A stretch of DNA of 64,000 nucleotides from Microcebus murinus (lineage: Eukaryota; Chordata; Mammalia; Primates; Cheirogaleidae), in NCBI RefSeq assembly GCF_040939455.1, contig NC_134112.1, positions 18,006,501 to 18,070,500 on the forward strand, read 5' to 3'. Position numbers and translations under genes: made by a program. This document shows, in pieces, positions 1 to 13,330 of this stretch (positions are counted from its first letter, which is position 1; every line of letters begins with the position of its first letter). Under the pieces are notes generated by a model. That model was not told the origin of the DNA and ran no database searches. It saw nothing but the letters and a program-made list of their open reading frames with translations.

Positions 1-539
1 TTCCCTCCCACGTTGGCTTCAACATGAGAATTTTGATGATGGCTTTGTTGCATTTCATCCCGGCTTTCATCACCGGGAGGAATTGCCTACTTATCAGCTG
101 GACCCTGGTATGTCTTCACCTCCTTCACATCTGGTCTTTGCCTAGGCATGCCAATAATGAGAGAATATCTTTTAAAGTGTTATCCTTGAGGAAATAGCAA
201 GCTTGGCTTTGAAATAATCTATTGCATTATGTCATTGAGATTTTGGGGTTGGTTACTACCAAAGCATAATCTAACCTATGTTGTCCGACACACGGGCTGA
301 TGTTTATTGTTACTCTTTCTGGTCACAGATAGAACTTTTTACTCACCAGCTGCAAACAGCTGGAACCAAGAGAAAAGCTGAACTTAGGATTTCTCCCTGA
401 CCCTTCCCCAAGTCTACGTATAGTTGCTTCTCCTCCTTCCTTCTTACCTTCCATTGCTTCTCTGCTCCAGCTCCAATCTTACGTACGTTAATTTAGAAGC
501 AGGTTTTCATGACTAATTACTTGTTCATAGGTCAGTCAT
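1..539. other. unique non-coding DNA
   Basis: I recognise no repeat family, exon or RNA gene here. Composition is mixed and no open frame of note is present. Confidence 0.5.
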
Positions 540-654
540 CCTCACTAGTTTGTGAGCTTCTTAAAAGTGCTTTGTTCCCTTGAGTATCTGGCACATGCAG
601 GCACTCAGTGAGCGTTTGTTGAATGAGTGAGCGAATTAGTGAATGAATGAATGC
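540..654 (+). repeat. L2/MIR-type 3' tail
   Basis: The order 'tctggcacatgcaggcactc', then 'gtttgttgaatga' and a run of gaat/gaatga units matches the 3' end of ancient LINE2 (the MIR tail is similar). It is old and diverged and holds no coding information. Confidence 0.6.
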
Positions 655-1104
655 AGCTTTACAAGGAAAAGGATCAGAAGGTTTTAAAAGCCTGCTGTGG
701 CTGTGGACTGGGTGGTCAGGCTCTGACTCCCTCTGGCTGTGGCCTCCTGACTGCTCGCCCAGGTATCTGGCCCTTCTTTGATCTCCTCCACCCTGTGGGA
801 AGCCTGGGGTAGGTTTGCCCTTACCCCTCCCCCACAACAGAGACTTACTCCACTGGGATTCCAGCGATTATCTGTGCAAATATTTGCTTGACATCTGCCT
901 CTGACTCTGGAGAACAGGGGGTAAAGCTGCCTTACGCAGGGCTATGTCCCTAGAGTCCGACCCAAGGATTGGCCCGTGCTAACATTTCAGTAACCAGACA
1001 CTGAGTCAGTAAATATGACAGCAATCTGTACAGTGGATTCTCTGCACCAGTGTGATGGGCCACTTCCTTCCTGTTAGGGGCAGTTCTGGGACAGCAGGGC
1101 AAGA
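655..1104. other. unique non-coding DNA
   Basis: I see nothing recognisable in this stretch, and open frames are short and in unrelated registers. Confidence 0.45.
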
Positions 1105-1290
1105 TCGAACCCCCTCTGCACTTCTTAATTATAACGCTAACAACGATGACAGTAATAGCTGCCTTTTGAACACTTAGCTCCATGCGAAGAGCTTTCGTGC
1201 ATTATCCTCTCAATGACTCTATCAGGTGGATGCTGTGAGTGCCCCCATTTTATAGATGAAATAGCTGAGGCACGGAGAGCCTCAGTTCAC
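1105..1290 (-). mobile_element. MIR SINE remnant
   Basis: Read on the minus strand this follows the MIR core and tail: the complement of 'cattttatagatgaaatagctgaggca' (the CTCAGTTTCCTCATCT box) and then a 'gagcttt..cattatcctctcaatgactctatcaggtgg' block. Divergence is high, as expected of this mammal-wide tRNA-derived SINE. Confidence 0.75.
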
Positions 1291-1623
1291 ACCGATAAGG
1301 AGGTCGCCCCTCGGTTCCCGGTCCTGGCTTCTGTGAGGCTCTCTGCTCAGTCCTCCTTCCACGTGCATTAGCAGAAGAGACGCTGTTGGGCTTGATGGCG
1401 AGAATGGAGAACACCAGGCTGCAGCGCGGCAGGTGGGGGGATGGGAGGCCCAGCCTGCTTGAGGCCTCCAACCACCCAGGAGCCATGCGAGACGCGCAGT
1501 AAGAACAGCTTGGGAAGATGCTGGGTTAGAGCAGAAGCTTCCTTCGCCTCCGTTGTGTCATTTCAGGGTGTGCGAGATGGACTTACAGGGAACCCAAGAT
1601 AATTTTTCCATTATAAAAATTGT
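1291..1623. other. unique non-coding DNA
   Basis: Moderately GC-rich sequence with no recognised repeat. Confidence 0.45.
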
Positions 1624-1762
1624 CTTTGGTGACTTGGAAAAAGGTTTAGTCTAGCACCAAACATGATTTTTCTTTTCTCCTAATTAATTTATTTTCTGCC
1701 AAAGAAATTGACTGTGCCCCTTTAAACAGCGCCAACCCCAAAGCGAGGTGTCCCTGAGGGAA
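1624..1762 (+). repeat. 140-bp duplicated segment, copy A
   Basis: This segment aligns over its whole length to 2941-3078, in the same orientation and about 1.3 kb away, at roughly 80-85% identity by eye. The best-kept block is 'ttctgccaaagaaattga' followed by a 'ccctttaaacagc' block. Flanks on both sides do not align, so only this segment is shared. It is either a local duplication or two copies of an interspersed family I do not know. Confidence 0.7.
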
Positions 1763-2249
1763 TCATGGGATCAATTTTTTTCAGCCAGGGACTGTGCAGC
1801 TTGGCTATACAGGCTTCAGGCTTTTAATTTGCTTATACATAGAGTGGCTTGAGCTCTATACATCACCAAATCAATGCAAATCGGTTTACTTGAAGCCGGT
1901 TCAATTTTAAAAGAATTTCATTAACCAGCAATAAAAGGCCTGGGTTAATATAATTACTATAGGATCCCAAGCTCATCAGGAAGGATTCCTTTTCTATAAT
2001 GATCTTAACATTTATATTATGGCATTTTCTAAGAAAAAAAAAAAAAGGAAAACAAAAAAGCATACTAGGGGAAGATGCTCAAAATACTGCTTTTTACTCT
2101 TATGGAATTCGGTGTTGGAACTGCCATTAAACAAACTTCTTTTCCCAGATGGCAAAGGCCTTGGGGAGGAAATGGATTTATTTAAACATCCCTGTGTGGA
2201 TGTCCGTAGACACACTCCCCTAGACACATGTTTGCTGCATTATCTAATC
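1763..2249. other. unique A/T-rich DNA with a short poly-A
   Basis: Contains an A-rich run at 2033-2060 that could be an eroded retroposon tail. I could not find a matching target duplication or parent sequence. Confidence 0.4.
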
Positions 2250-2400
2250 CACACAGAATCATAACCACTCAAAGGCAGAAGAGACCTTAGTGGCATTTAA
2301 TACAATCGCTTAATTTTGCAGAAGAAACTGACGCCCAGAGACCATAAATGGCGCTCAGAGGTCAGCCATCTGGTTCGAGGGCCTGGAAATCAGGCCTTCC
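2250..2400 (-). repeat. possible MIR/MIR3-like SINE remnant
   Basis: The 'gcagaagaaactgacgcccagag' box followed by 'gaggtcagccatctggttc' resembles the minus-strand order of MIR-like SINEs (gaggaaactgaggcccagag, then the caaggtcacacagct block). Very diverged. Confidence 0.4.
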
Positions 2401-2504
2401 CTCCCCTCTCCCCTGCTCCACGCTGGTGGCTGTGCCCACTTCACAGCAGGTGGTGACACGCATGGTGGGAAATTACCTCCCTGAAAGTGCTTTTAGCTAA
2501 AAAT

Positions 2505-2875
2505 TTTAAAAAAAGCAAATTTTGCAATATGCAGCGACACAGATGAAACTGGAAGACGTTACGATGAGCAAAATAAGCCAGTTGTAGAAGGAACAACTAC
2601 TGCACGATCCCACCTCTATGATGTCTCTAAAGTAGCCAAACTCATCAAAGCAGAAAGCAGAAGGGTGGTTGCCAGGGCTGGAGGGAGGGGGAAATGGGGA
2701 GTTGCTAATCGACGGGCATAAAGTTTCAGTTTGGCAAGATGCATGAGTTCTAGAGATCTGCCGCAAAACAGTGTGCCTATAGTCAGCAGTCCAGCATCAT
2801 ACTATTAACATGTTTGTTAAGACAGTAGGTCTCATGTTAGGTGTTCTTACCATAGTAAAAAGAAACTTTAAAAAA
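2505..2875 (+). mobile_element. L1M 3' end (sense)
   Basis: Follows the L1 ORF2 stop/3' UTR order: a 'gcgacacagatgaaactgg' block, 'gagcaaaataagcca', 'gggtggttgccagggctgg', 'aaagtttcagtttggcaag', 'gttctagagatctgc', 'gtaggtctcatgttagg', and a tail near 2870 ending in 'taaaaagaaac'. It is an old, 5'-truncated L1M copy. Confidence 0.8.
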
Positions 2876-2940
2876 AAATGGTAAAGGGCCATTTGGAGGT
2901 AAGGTGTTTTATATTTTTGTGTAAAGAAGTGGGCCATCTC

Positions 2941-3078
2941 CTTTGGTGACTTGGGAAAAGGTTTAATCCAGCATTGAACATTTTTTTTTTCCTCCTTATG
3001 AATTTATTTTCTGCCAAAGAAATTGAATGTGTCCCTTTAAACAGCACAATCTGCAAAGCAAGGTGCCCCTGGAGGGAA
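2941..3078 (+). repeat. 140-bp duplicated segment, copy B
   Basis: Partner of 1624-1762. The L1M 3' end at 2505-2875 lies between the two copies. Copy B has a longer T-run and about twenty substitutions or small gaps relative to copy A. Confidence 0.7.
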
Positions 3079-3759
3079 CTGTTTAAAAGGGAATTTCTAC
3101 TCTGTCTCCCTAAGATTTCACCCCTTGCCTACCCCCCATACTAGCTCCACTTTAATCTGATTTGCCTGAGATCCGAGTTCCTTCTGGGCTCTGGTAGGCT
3201 TTGAGGTGGGGCTGGTGGCCTTGAAGGTCAGCACCCTGCCCCATCCCCCCATGTAGGTAGGGAGCCCACCCACATTCCCCGGCAGGCCTAGCCACTTCTT
3301 CTGTGCTCCTGCTCTGCTGATCATGTGACTCGGTGGCTTAGGCAGCCTGGGTCACTCAACAGCCCGTCCACCTTTGAGTCAGAGGACAGAGAACAGTAAC
3401 CGAATGAAGGGCCTAAGCCCAGGCGTCAAGCTCTAATTCAGTTTTTACCAAAGATCCCTGCATTAGGGTATCACAACCTTGCCCAGACAGAGCAGGTCTT
3501 TTGTCTTCCATCTGGGTGTGTATTTGGAGGGGAGGAGTGAGCAGCAGTGCAGGGTCCAGTTATTCCTAGGTTTTCTGACCACAATCAAAGTCCACAACCC
3601 CTTATCCAAAATGCTTGAGGCCACAAGTGTTAGGGAATCCTGAATTGTTCTGTGATCACTAGGTGAGAGAGTGGGTCCACACATCTGGTCAGGGTTGAAA
3701 ATCAGTGTGGCTGGAAGTAGGGAAAGTTGAATTTATGTCGAGATGATACAGAATTTAAC
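3079..3759. other. unique DNA, possible Tigger remnant inside
   Basis: Mostly unrecognised. Around 3590-3640 the string 'ccacaaccccttatccaaa' followed by 'atgcttgaggccacaagtg' recalls a pogo/Tigger-type terminal sequence, but the match is too short to name. Confidence 0.35.
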
Positions 3760-3767
3760 AAGGTGCA

Positions 3768-4095
3768 TATAGCACCTCTTGTATTTTCCTGGGTAGAGCT
3801 GGAACCCATTCTACTAAGTGAAGTATCCCAAGAATGGAAAAGCAAGCACCACAATACTCACCAGCAAATTGGTATTAACTGATCAACACCTAAGTGGACA
3901 TATAGGAATAACATTTATTGGGTGTCGGGCAGGTGAGAGGGGGGAGGAGGGGATGGGTATATACAAATATAATGAGTGCGATGTGCACCATCTGGGGGAT
4001 GGACACGCTTGAAGCTCTGACTCGGGGTGGGGGGCAAGGGCAATATATGTAACCTTAACATTTGTACCCCCATAATATGCTGAAATAAAAAAAAT
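3768..4095 (+). mobile_element. L1 3' end, strepsirrhine-type
   Basis: The copy shows the lemur-type L1 3' UTR: 'ctggaacccattctactaag', 'acatttattgggtgtcgggc', a G-rich tract (gagagggggga), 'gatggacacgcttgaagctc', then 'tttgtacccccataatatg', an AATAAA signal and an A-rich tail. An approximate 8-bp target duplication flanks it (aaggtgca at 3760-3767, aaggtgta at 4096-4103). It is heavily 5'-truncated and probably younger than the L1M copies nearby. Confidence 0.85.
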
Positions 4096-4103
4096 AAGGT
4101 GTA

Positions 4104-4485
4104 CAGATTTGCTCCTTTCAGATACTTTCCTATGGAACTAGATGGCTGGCAGGGATTTGGGTTGGGCAGCCTTTGCCACCTGTGAACATGGCCCTCACAT
4201 GTTAGAGTGGGTGGTTACAGTCATGTGCTTTGGGGGTGTTTGAATAATTGGAATCCCTGCTAACTTCTTACTCCTCACCACTAACAACGACGTAACACCA
4301 TTTCCTTCCTTGTTCCTTCAGCCCTGGGGCTGGTAAGCGTCCTGCCATTTCTAGTCCCTGCACGCTGCACACACCTCTGCAATGGGAGCCCCCACTTGGA
4401 CTTGTCTTTGCTGCCCTGGCTGACGCGCTGGAAAGCAGTTCTTTTAGGAGCTTCAATATGCATCACTAGCTTACCTCCATTGGTC
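4104..4485. other. unique non-coding DNA
   Basis: No recognised repeat or gene. Confidence 0.4.
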
Positions 4486-4500
4486 TGTAGCACACTTTTA

Positions 4501-6300
<1,800 letters not shown>

Positions 6301-8059
6301 CTTGATGGCTTTTCTTCTATGCATTGTTAAACATAATCAAGATCATATTGCCTATTTGATTTTCAAGCTCACTCAATGGAGGAAATTCACAACTTCTAGA
6401 AGGAAGATGACGTGAAGAGGACATCTACCTCTGATTTTTATCAATTAGAAAGCCCAATGATTCATTTAATTAAACAAACAACTCTGAAAGATGCAAAATC
6501 ACTCCAGCTCTTGGGCAATAAACATTGATCAACAAGGCTCCATTTAAGCACTTATTTGCACAGTTCTCCTGACAAAGTGTTCCAACTGTGTAAAACATTT
6601 TGGCATTGTTAGCAAATGATGGAATGGAATGGTGCCCACGGTCATGGAATTCAGTAAGTTTCCCTCTGAACAAAGTGAAGGATGAGGAGTAAAACATACA
6701 TTCCCTATTATTGGGAAGAAGCAGGAACTTTAACAGGGCCAAGTTCACGCTAGTTTGCAGAACCCACCTCCAACATGTAATCCAAATGACTGCCTGAGTC
6801 TGGAACCCAAACTGAGTAAAGGAAAATGATTTCAGATTGTTAATTTGATTGCTCTCTTTGATAATGTGTGTCTTCAATCATTTTGCTCAGTAAGGACACA
6901 TGCATGCTTTATATATAATAACTGGAAGGTCCTTGAGCCACCTTCCCACATGAAAGACAGCTTGTCTGCCTCTTATATCACCTTTTCCTTCCTTGGAATT
7001 TTGTAGGGGAGTTTTGTATTCTGGTCTTCAGTATTGCACAGTTGCCTGAAGTCAGCCTGACTGTTACTCCTTTGCATGTAACCTAGCTGTACATAGGACT
7101 TTTTAAAATTTATTATTGAAATTAAAATATTTTTCCAAAAATATGCACGCGTGGACCTATTTTCATTGATTTTAGATTAGCACGTGGTGACTCTTTCATT
7201 CTGAACAGTCAAACTTCCTTTCTCCCCCAGGAAAGAAAGTCTTTGAAAATGACATCCTTAATATTAAATAGTAAAGTTGTAATGTGATCTGCCTCAAAGA
7301 CACCTGTAGTGTTGATTATTGTCTGTCCTCCACATTTTCATCTCTTTGTCTGGTTTTCTGTGTTCTGGGGCCGTTTCTCACGTTCACCTTTCATACATTG
7401 GTTCTGTTTTTTTGCAGCCTCTATTCTGGTGCCAATAACGAGGCTTTTAATTCTTTCATTGCATTTCTGGTTTCCATTCTTTCCTCTATTATCTTTTTCA
7501 TCTCCCTTTTTAGTTCTCATCTTGTCTTTATATCTCAGCCTATATCTTCCTTATTTATTTTCCTATTTTACACAGATGGATACTCTTTTCTTGAGGAGGT
7601 CAAATACCCACCAAAAATGTCCTCTTGTTCAGATTGAAGTTTGCTTTCAGAGGTACACGCTTCCTGTTAGTGTTCAATGCCATGTTTCCTTTCTCTTAGT
7701 CTCAAATATTTCCTTCATGGTTTCCCATAATGGTCTATTTTTAAATTTACTTACCCTTAATCATGGGTCTATAGAGCCAGACTCAAGTGTTTTGCATCAA
7801 ACATGTGGGATGTGTTTTCCTTGAGTCCTTCTGTCCCATTGGGTCGGCTTACTGTATCCACACCCAGTGGGTGGTGGGTGTGTACACTTACCAGTCCAAA
7901 TCCCAGTATCTTTATTCATGGGGACTCGGCCACTGTCAGTCTTAGTTTTTGATAGGATTGTCAGTTTTCACCTTCTCCTGTATTCCCAGGTGACTTAGTA
8001 GAAATTGAGAGTGACTATGTGCTATGCTCTTGTTACAGAAAGTATTAGAGGCAGGAGAA
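6301..8059. other. unique DNA with a T-rich block at 7280-7830
   Basis: The block at 7280-7830 is strongly T-rich on the plus strand. On the minus strand it encodes a lysine/glutamate-rich stretch (around 7338-7520) reminiscent of the coiled-coil part of an L1/HAL1 ORF1, but no motif is clear enough to call it. The rest is unrecognised. Confidence 0.35.
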
Positions 8060-8160
8060 CCTATTATGTGCCCAGGGCTTTGGTAGGTGGTGTGTGTACA
8101 TCATCTCATTGACTTCTTTCAAGTTCCATTTGAGGTCAGTGTTAGTATCCCTCTAGAAAT
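8060..8160 (-). mobile_element. MIR SINE remnant
   Basis: The order 'cctattatgtgcccagggct', 'tgtacatcatctcattgact' and 'gaggtcagtgttagtatcc' matches the 3' half of MIR read on the minus strand. Confidence 0.6.
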
Positions 8161-8553
8161 ATGTTTCACCTTAAGACAATGATGAGGTGTCAGGAAGGAG
8201 TATCAAGCTTTTTGACCCATAGCAAAATTACAAATGAAATGTCTCATATCCCAAAGACATTTGTCAAAAAGGTACAAAAGTACCTTTCAATAATTAGGTC
8301 ATTTTAAAGGAAAATAAGAAGATGTTTTCACCAACTATCTATAAACACAGAGAAAAATAGGAAATTAACTATAGTCTAAGTAACACAGTTATTACAGATG
8401 GTGAGATAGGAATTCTTTTAAGTCTAGATTTAACAGAGACTTTTAGTCCTTTAAGGAAAATCAAATTAGTTTCATTGAAAAAGTATATTAGAATCAGAGT
8501 CAGAACTGGGGTGAGGTGCCTGGTCTTTCTAAAGCATAGACACATGACAGATA

Positions 8554-8653
8554 CTTTTTTTTTAATTTCAAAATATTATCGGGGTACAAATGTTTTTTGG
8601 TTACATGTATCGATTTTGTTATACTTGAGTCAGGGTTATACATGTGCCCATAG
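8554..8653 (-). mobile_element. very short L1 3' end, strepsirrhine-type, antisense
   Basis: About 100 bp is the reverse complement of the same 3' end seen at 3768-4095: poly-T, 'caaaatattatcggggtaca', 'cttgagtcagggttatacat'. An 8-bp target duplication gacagata occurs at 8546-8553 and 8654-8661. It is an extreme 5'-truncated insertion. Confidence 0.85.
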
Positions 8654-8661
8654 GACAGATA

Positions 8662-9673
8662 ATTTTTAAGGATGATGATGATTAGAATTTAGAGCCAGAG
8701 GCTTGAGGGATATATACATAATTTATAGTAGAAACTCAGTATGTTTTCTCTGAGCCACATGGCAAAAGCACAAAGGTATAGCAGCTCTTTGCACCAAGGG
8801 ATAGGCCGCAATTCAAATGCCAGAAGATTCTGAGTCAGGCCCTACAAACTGGCCTGCGAGGAAAGTCTAGGACAGCCATGCCTGCAAGAGAACTCAGCTA
8901 CGAGGACACAATGAACTCTAGGGTTTCTCCTCCCCCATAGCAGGTCTACTTCGAAGACCTGAGTCTCTCACAGTCAGAAGCAGCACCACACTTAGCCCCC
9001 CAAAGCCTCGTCCTGCAAGCACTTTGAAATCTGTACCAAGATGCCATGCTAAGCAGCTCTGGGAGTGTGGTTTTCGCACCAGCCCTGCAGGTGCTGGGAG
9101 CCTCGGCTCCCTGAAGTGAGGTGGTAATGCAGTGTGGCAGGGAAGGGAGTCTGGAGCAACCTGCCAATTTGCTCATCTTTTATCTAGGCGTCGCACCCTA
9201 AAAACTGCTGGCTGCCCTCAAGGGAGAAGTTCAAGGTCAAGATAAAAAAATTATGTATTTGGACTTCAGAAGAATGGCAGAAAAAGACTTATATAGCCCA
9301 AATGACTATTTATAAACTTTCCAAGTCTTTGCATTCACTTTGCGGATGTTTTCCTGTCTGCAAGAAGGAGAGAAATGCACAGGCCAGTCTGCACTGCAAG
9401 GAGGATCACCTGTGTGGATCCCATCTGACCTTGTCGTGTTCCTAGTTGATGGGGGAGGCCCCTTGTCAAAGTGTGCATAGTTTTGGGTTTCCTGGAAAGA
9501 TTGTTTTCCCTTGTAGAAGAGCATTGCCAACTCTGGATGGTTCAATGTTGGGGTCTGGCATTTTACTACAGAGTTACCGGAGCTTGGCAAGGGACAGACT
9601 TTATTTAGCTGTAAGTTATTTAGAATTTATCATGCTATGGTAAAAGCTGATATTAATTGACTTCATCTTGTAA
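8662..9673. other. unique non-coding DNA
   Basis: No recognised repeat, RNA gene or supported exon. Confidence 0.45.
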
Positions 9674-9720
9674 ATGAATCAATAATGATTCATACCAGAT
9701 TAGCACATCATTTGTGATGT
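9674..9720. promoter_or_regulatory. two adjacent perfect palindromes, candidate protein-binding site
   Basis: ATGAATCA-ATAA-TGATTCAT (9674-9693) and ACATCA-TTTG-TGATGT (9705-9720) are both perfect inverted repeats with 4-base loops, 11 bp apart. TGATTCAT resembles a PBX/HOX-type composite site (known motif class TGATTNAT). The binding role is inference from sequence alone. Confidence 0.35.
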
Positions 9721-10094
9721 TGCTAATAAGGATTTCAGAAACAGTGCCATATTTGTGACTCGTCATGAGATATTACATTCTAGGATACCGTGTTATTAAA
9801 AAGAATTCTATTAAACAATGAGACACAAATGCTTAAGAAAACAGATCAAAGATGGATGTCAAAGCTAAACTGAAGAATCAAGGGGCCAAAATGAAGTGAT
9901 TTCACCCTTGCCTCAGGGTTCCTACATGAGCAAGGTCTGCAGGTTGCTGGGTTTATGGATTCCACACTGTTTTATAGGTTCCCTCTTCCTGGATGTAATG
10001 TCACAGAAACACCCTTTCAGCTGGTGATCTCCCTAGGCCTGGTTCAAGCCCATTAACTGAACCCCAGAGGAAACAAGCAGAGGCATGAACATGG
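9721..10094. other. unique non-coding DNA
   Basis: No recognised repeat. A/T-rich to about 9890, then mixed. Confidence 0.4.
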
Positions 10095-10255
10095 CCACTC
10101 ATAGCAGCTAGGAGACCTGAGCTCTAATTCCTGTGGCTCTGTCCTTGACTTACCGTGTGGCCTCTGTGACTCTCACTTTGCTCTGCTGTAAAGCAGAGGC
10201 GTTAAATCACGTCCTTTGAAGAGCCTTATGTGAGCCAGTGTCTGGGTCAGTTGAA
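10095..10255 (+). mobile_element. MIR SINE remnant
   Basis: Plus-strand MIR order: 'gagacctgagctctaattcc', 'cttgacttaccgtgtggcct', then a 'ctctgctgtaaagcagaggc' block and a tail 'gccagtgtctggg'. Confidence 0.6.
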
Positions 10256-11867
10256 AGCAGCCCATGAAGATGGATCAGCTTCCTGGTATAGTCCTTGTTA
10301 TTAAGCTAGAGCCAACCCAGGCTTCCTCCAGAGTTAGCAGCTTCAACTGGCTGGTTGCAGAGGGTGCGGTGGGCAGGTTTTGGCATTTGGAAGGTCAGTG
10401 CACAAGATCTGTTATAAAATGCTGAAGACTTAGGCCTTTTGTCTTCCATTCTCTTTCCCTCCAAGGTGGGGTGCCCACAGGGCTGCAGCCAGGACTAGGA
10501 AAGTCCCCCCATAGTTGTGACACTGGAGTTGGTGGTGCACACATGAGGTACAGGGTATGGAGTTGGGGTGGGTGGCCAGGGAGGGAGGATGAGGAGCAAA
10601 AGCCAGGACAAAATTAAATGGGGCCGTGGGTGTCATGGAACTGAGGGGTGCTAGCAAGGACGCATGCCTGGAGCAGTCCCTAGGAGAAGAGCAGGTGCTT
10701 GCAGCACTGTTCGATGCCATTCTCATGTTGCATCATGTAGACAAAGATGGAGTTGAAACTGACCAGTGATATAATCCAGGGACATGGACACTTTGCCATT
10801 TACGTTTTCAACACCCACTTAATATCAAAGTCAGAGTGCCCCAGCTTCCAAATGCTTGTGTTCTGTCCACTCAGGTTCCACAAGCCCATGAGTCTGGAGG
10901 CCATGAGCTCCCACCAAATTATCTGCATGCATTCTGGTCTTGCGAAGCCTTTCCTCCCCGACCCCTAGTGTTTCTGGAAAGTCTCTGAGGATGCTTACGT
11001 ATGTCTGGGAACCAATCCTGGTCATTGCTCGCCACCATGGCTGGCAAGCAGATGGCCCTGCAGGTACCCCAGAGGTGCTCCTCTGAGCTGAACTCTGCCG
11101 TCCTACCCATGCTGTTGCCCAAAGGAGGTGAGCTGGGCCTCTGGGTCTCTCTGAGGCTCAAGGCCAAGGAAATCTAACCCCTCAGGGCTGCTGCAGGTGG
11201 TGGGTCACCCTGAGTGCTGGTGCTAGAAAGCTGGGGCTCCCCTCGGCCTCCACACTTGGCCTCCAAATTGCTCTTCTGGAAGTGAAACCGACCCCACCCC
11301 TACTCTCATCTCCTTTGGTGTTAAAGTTACCTGGGGGCACAGCAAGACTCCTTGAGCCCCACGTGACCAGTTCTTTTCTTACAGCAGGAGATGCACCTGC
11401 CACTTAAATGTCATTCTGTACCACGGACTCACTGACTCCTTGTCGGGGAGCCCCACGGCTTGGGCTGGGCTACGGTGTCAGACTCCTCCTCTCTGGTGGC
11501 GAAGTTTTGACCAGGAGGTTCTGTTGTCCCTCCACAGCCTGGCTTCCACTGGGGCCACTTGGGACTGTCAGTGTCTATCAGCATTTAAACCGTGATCCTA
11601 GAAGCAGGATTCAAATGTGTTGATATTTAAATTTTTTTTTTTTTATTTTCATATTTTGCTGGGAGGTGTTTGGCACCTGTGGGAGTCAGAGGATGTAACT
11701 GATCACGGTGGGCAGTTCTATCGCCTGACACACCGGGCTGGAGCACCAGGTCTCCACCCGGGCCCAGCCTCGAGCCTGGCCATGGGGTGTTAGGTCCATG
11801 GGGACCTAACGTGGGGTAACCAGCAGTGGAAGAGAGGGCTAAACTGGGTTTGGGAAGAACTGTCACA
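10256..11867. other. unique non-coding DNA
   Basis: Mixed to GC-rich sequence. Several 65-98-codon open frames occur on both strands in overlapping registers, with no homology I can recognise. Nothing supports a gene. Confidence 0.45.
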
Positions 11868-11988
11868 TAGTGGCTAGGAGTCTGACTGTGCGTGTCACAC
11901 CCTGGCGCTACCTCCCACTGTCTGTGCGAGCGTGGACAGTCACTTTGCCTTTCTGGGCCTCAGTTTCTTCATCTGGCATCTTATACGC
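11868..11988 (+). mobile_element. MIR SINE
   Basis: A MIR 5' part: 'tagtggctaggagtctgact', 'gcgctacctcccactgtctg', then 'gggcctcagtttcttcatct'. The MIR 3' tail is absent. Confidence 0.75.
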
Positions 11989-13190
11989 ATTCTTGCTTTC
12001 GTTACTGAGTTTTAAAGTCATCAAACACATCGAAACTCGCTGAACATTAAATCACCCACTTTGGGGGGAGCAAACATCTCAATTAACACCCCACAGAGGA
12101 CGCCCGGACTTCTCTAGCGGTTCCTTGGCCCGTATGGCATAACAGACGAGCAACACGGACTCACACCCTCCTCCTGGTATGGAATTCGGATCAGGATTCC
12201 TACCAGGCCCAAAGCGCCCCTTTGGACCAATTTTTTTCTACCTGAACGACTTGGACTCGCAAAAACTGCTCCCACAAGGAAACCAAGACGCCGGGTCCTG
12301 GTGGGAAAAGAGCACGTTGTCACACGGGCATTTGGAGCATCTGACCTCCCGACTTGTAATTATTTTTCCTGTTATTTATACAGCTGAGTCAGAGGTTCCA
12401 GGAGAGTGAGGCAATTCCAGGGGGATCTGGGGGAAGGGAGAGAGTTAAAGGAATGGGAGGAGGAGGGAAAGAGAGAGAACTGGGGGGGTGTTTCGCTGGG
12501 AGTGATCCATCGATTTCAGCTGGTCTGGCACCGAAGTTCCAATTTACCGGACATCTCACAGCGACTTTCCAGCACCTTTATAAAAGGATGTCTTGCCCAC
12601 AGCATTTTGGCAGTTTTTACTTCTGAGTTTAGCCAAAATTTGAAAGTTTAAAGACGTAGGAAAGTCATTAAGGAGATCGCAAAGTGTTGGGGATATGAAA
12701 GTTTAAGTTTTGGATTGAGATTCATTCCTACTTTTTATTTGCTTTGTTATCAGATAGTCCAAAAAACTACTGGAAGCAAAGTGTGTTCATACAGACCGGG
12801 AGCTGGGCTGAAAGGTTGCAGATTGGACCTTTATACTTGGAAATGTTCAGAAGTTCTCCTAAGGTTGAAGAGGAGCCTCATTTATTTTCTTTTATATTCC
12901 TTCCTTGACTAAGGCCTCCTGTACTACTGAGAGTTTTGTTTTTTTTTTTAATTATAAAAAAACCTTTTCATGGCAGTTTCAGATCTTATTGCTTATTTCA
13001 GTACAATATTAGTGGACATTTCTTATCTACTAATGTTTTAAAGTAGCAGAGTTTGTGTTTAAAGTGGTTATTGGCATCACCAATTATTTTTAAGAGCTCT
13101 CCATACACCCTTTTAGGAAAACTAGTATAATACTTGTTAAGTATCTATTATCTTTCCAATCAACCTTCTTCTAGGAAATTTATGGGAGTC
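11989..13190. other. unique DNA, possible regulatory stretch
   Basis: Free of recognised repeats over 1.2 kb. It contains an AP-1 core TGAGTCA (12385-12391) beside an E-box CAGCTG, and a TATAAAAG box (12579-12586). No open frame or downstream exon goes with them. Confidence 0.4.
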
Positions 13191-13194
13191 ATGT

Positions 13195-13330
13195 TATTGA
13201 AAAGAGCACTGTATGGTACATTCTATTACCTTATTTTGCTATCAAGGAAATGAAGGCTCAGAGAGCTCAGGTAATTTGCTCAAGGCCACACAGCAGGTGG
13301 AAGAGGCAGGATTCCAACCTAGCTGAGCTG
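13195..13330 (-). mobile_element. MIR SINE remnant
   Basis: Minus-strand MIR: 'aaggaaatgaaggctcagag', 'ttgctcaaggccacacagca', 'ggcaggattccaaccta'. Confidence 0.75.

Noticed and set aside
3590..3640. Tigger-like terminal sequence
   Set aside because: Only about 45 bases match from memory and no second end was found.
7309..7824. 171-codon frame with many hydrophobic residues that looks like a membrane protein
   Set aside because: Hydrophobicity comes from a T-rich strand; the neighbouring frame is open too, and the opposite strand resembles LINE ORF1 coiled-coil DNA.
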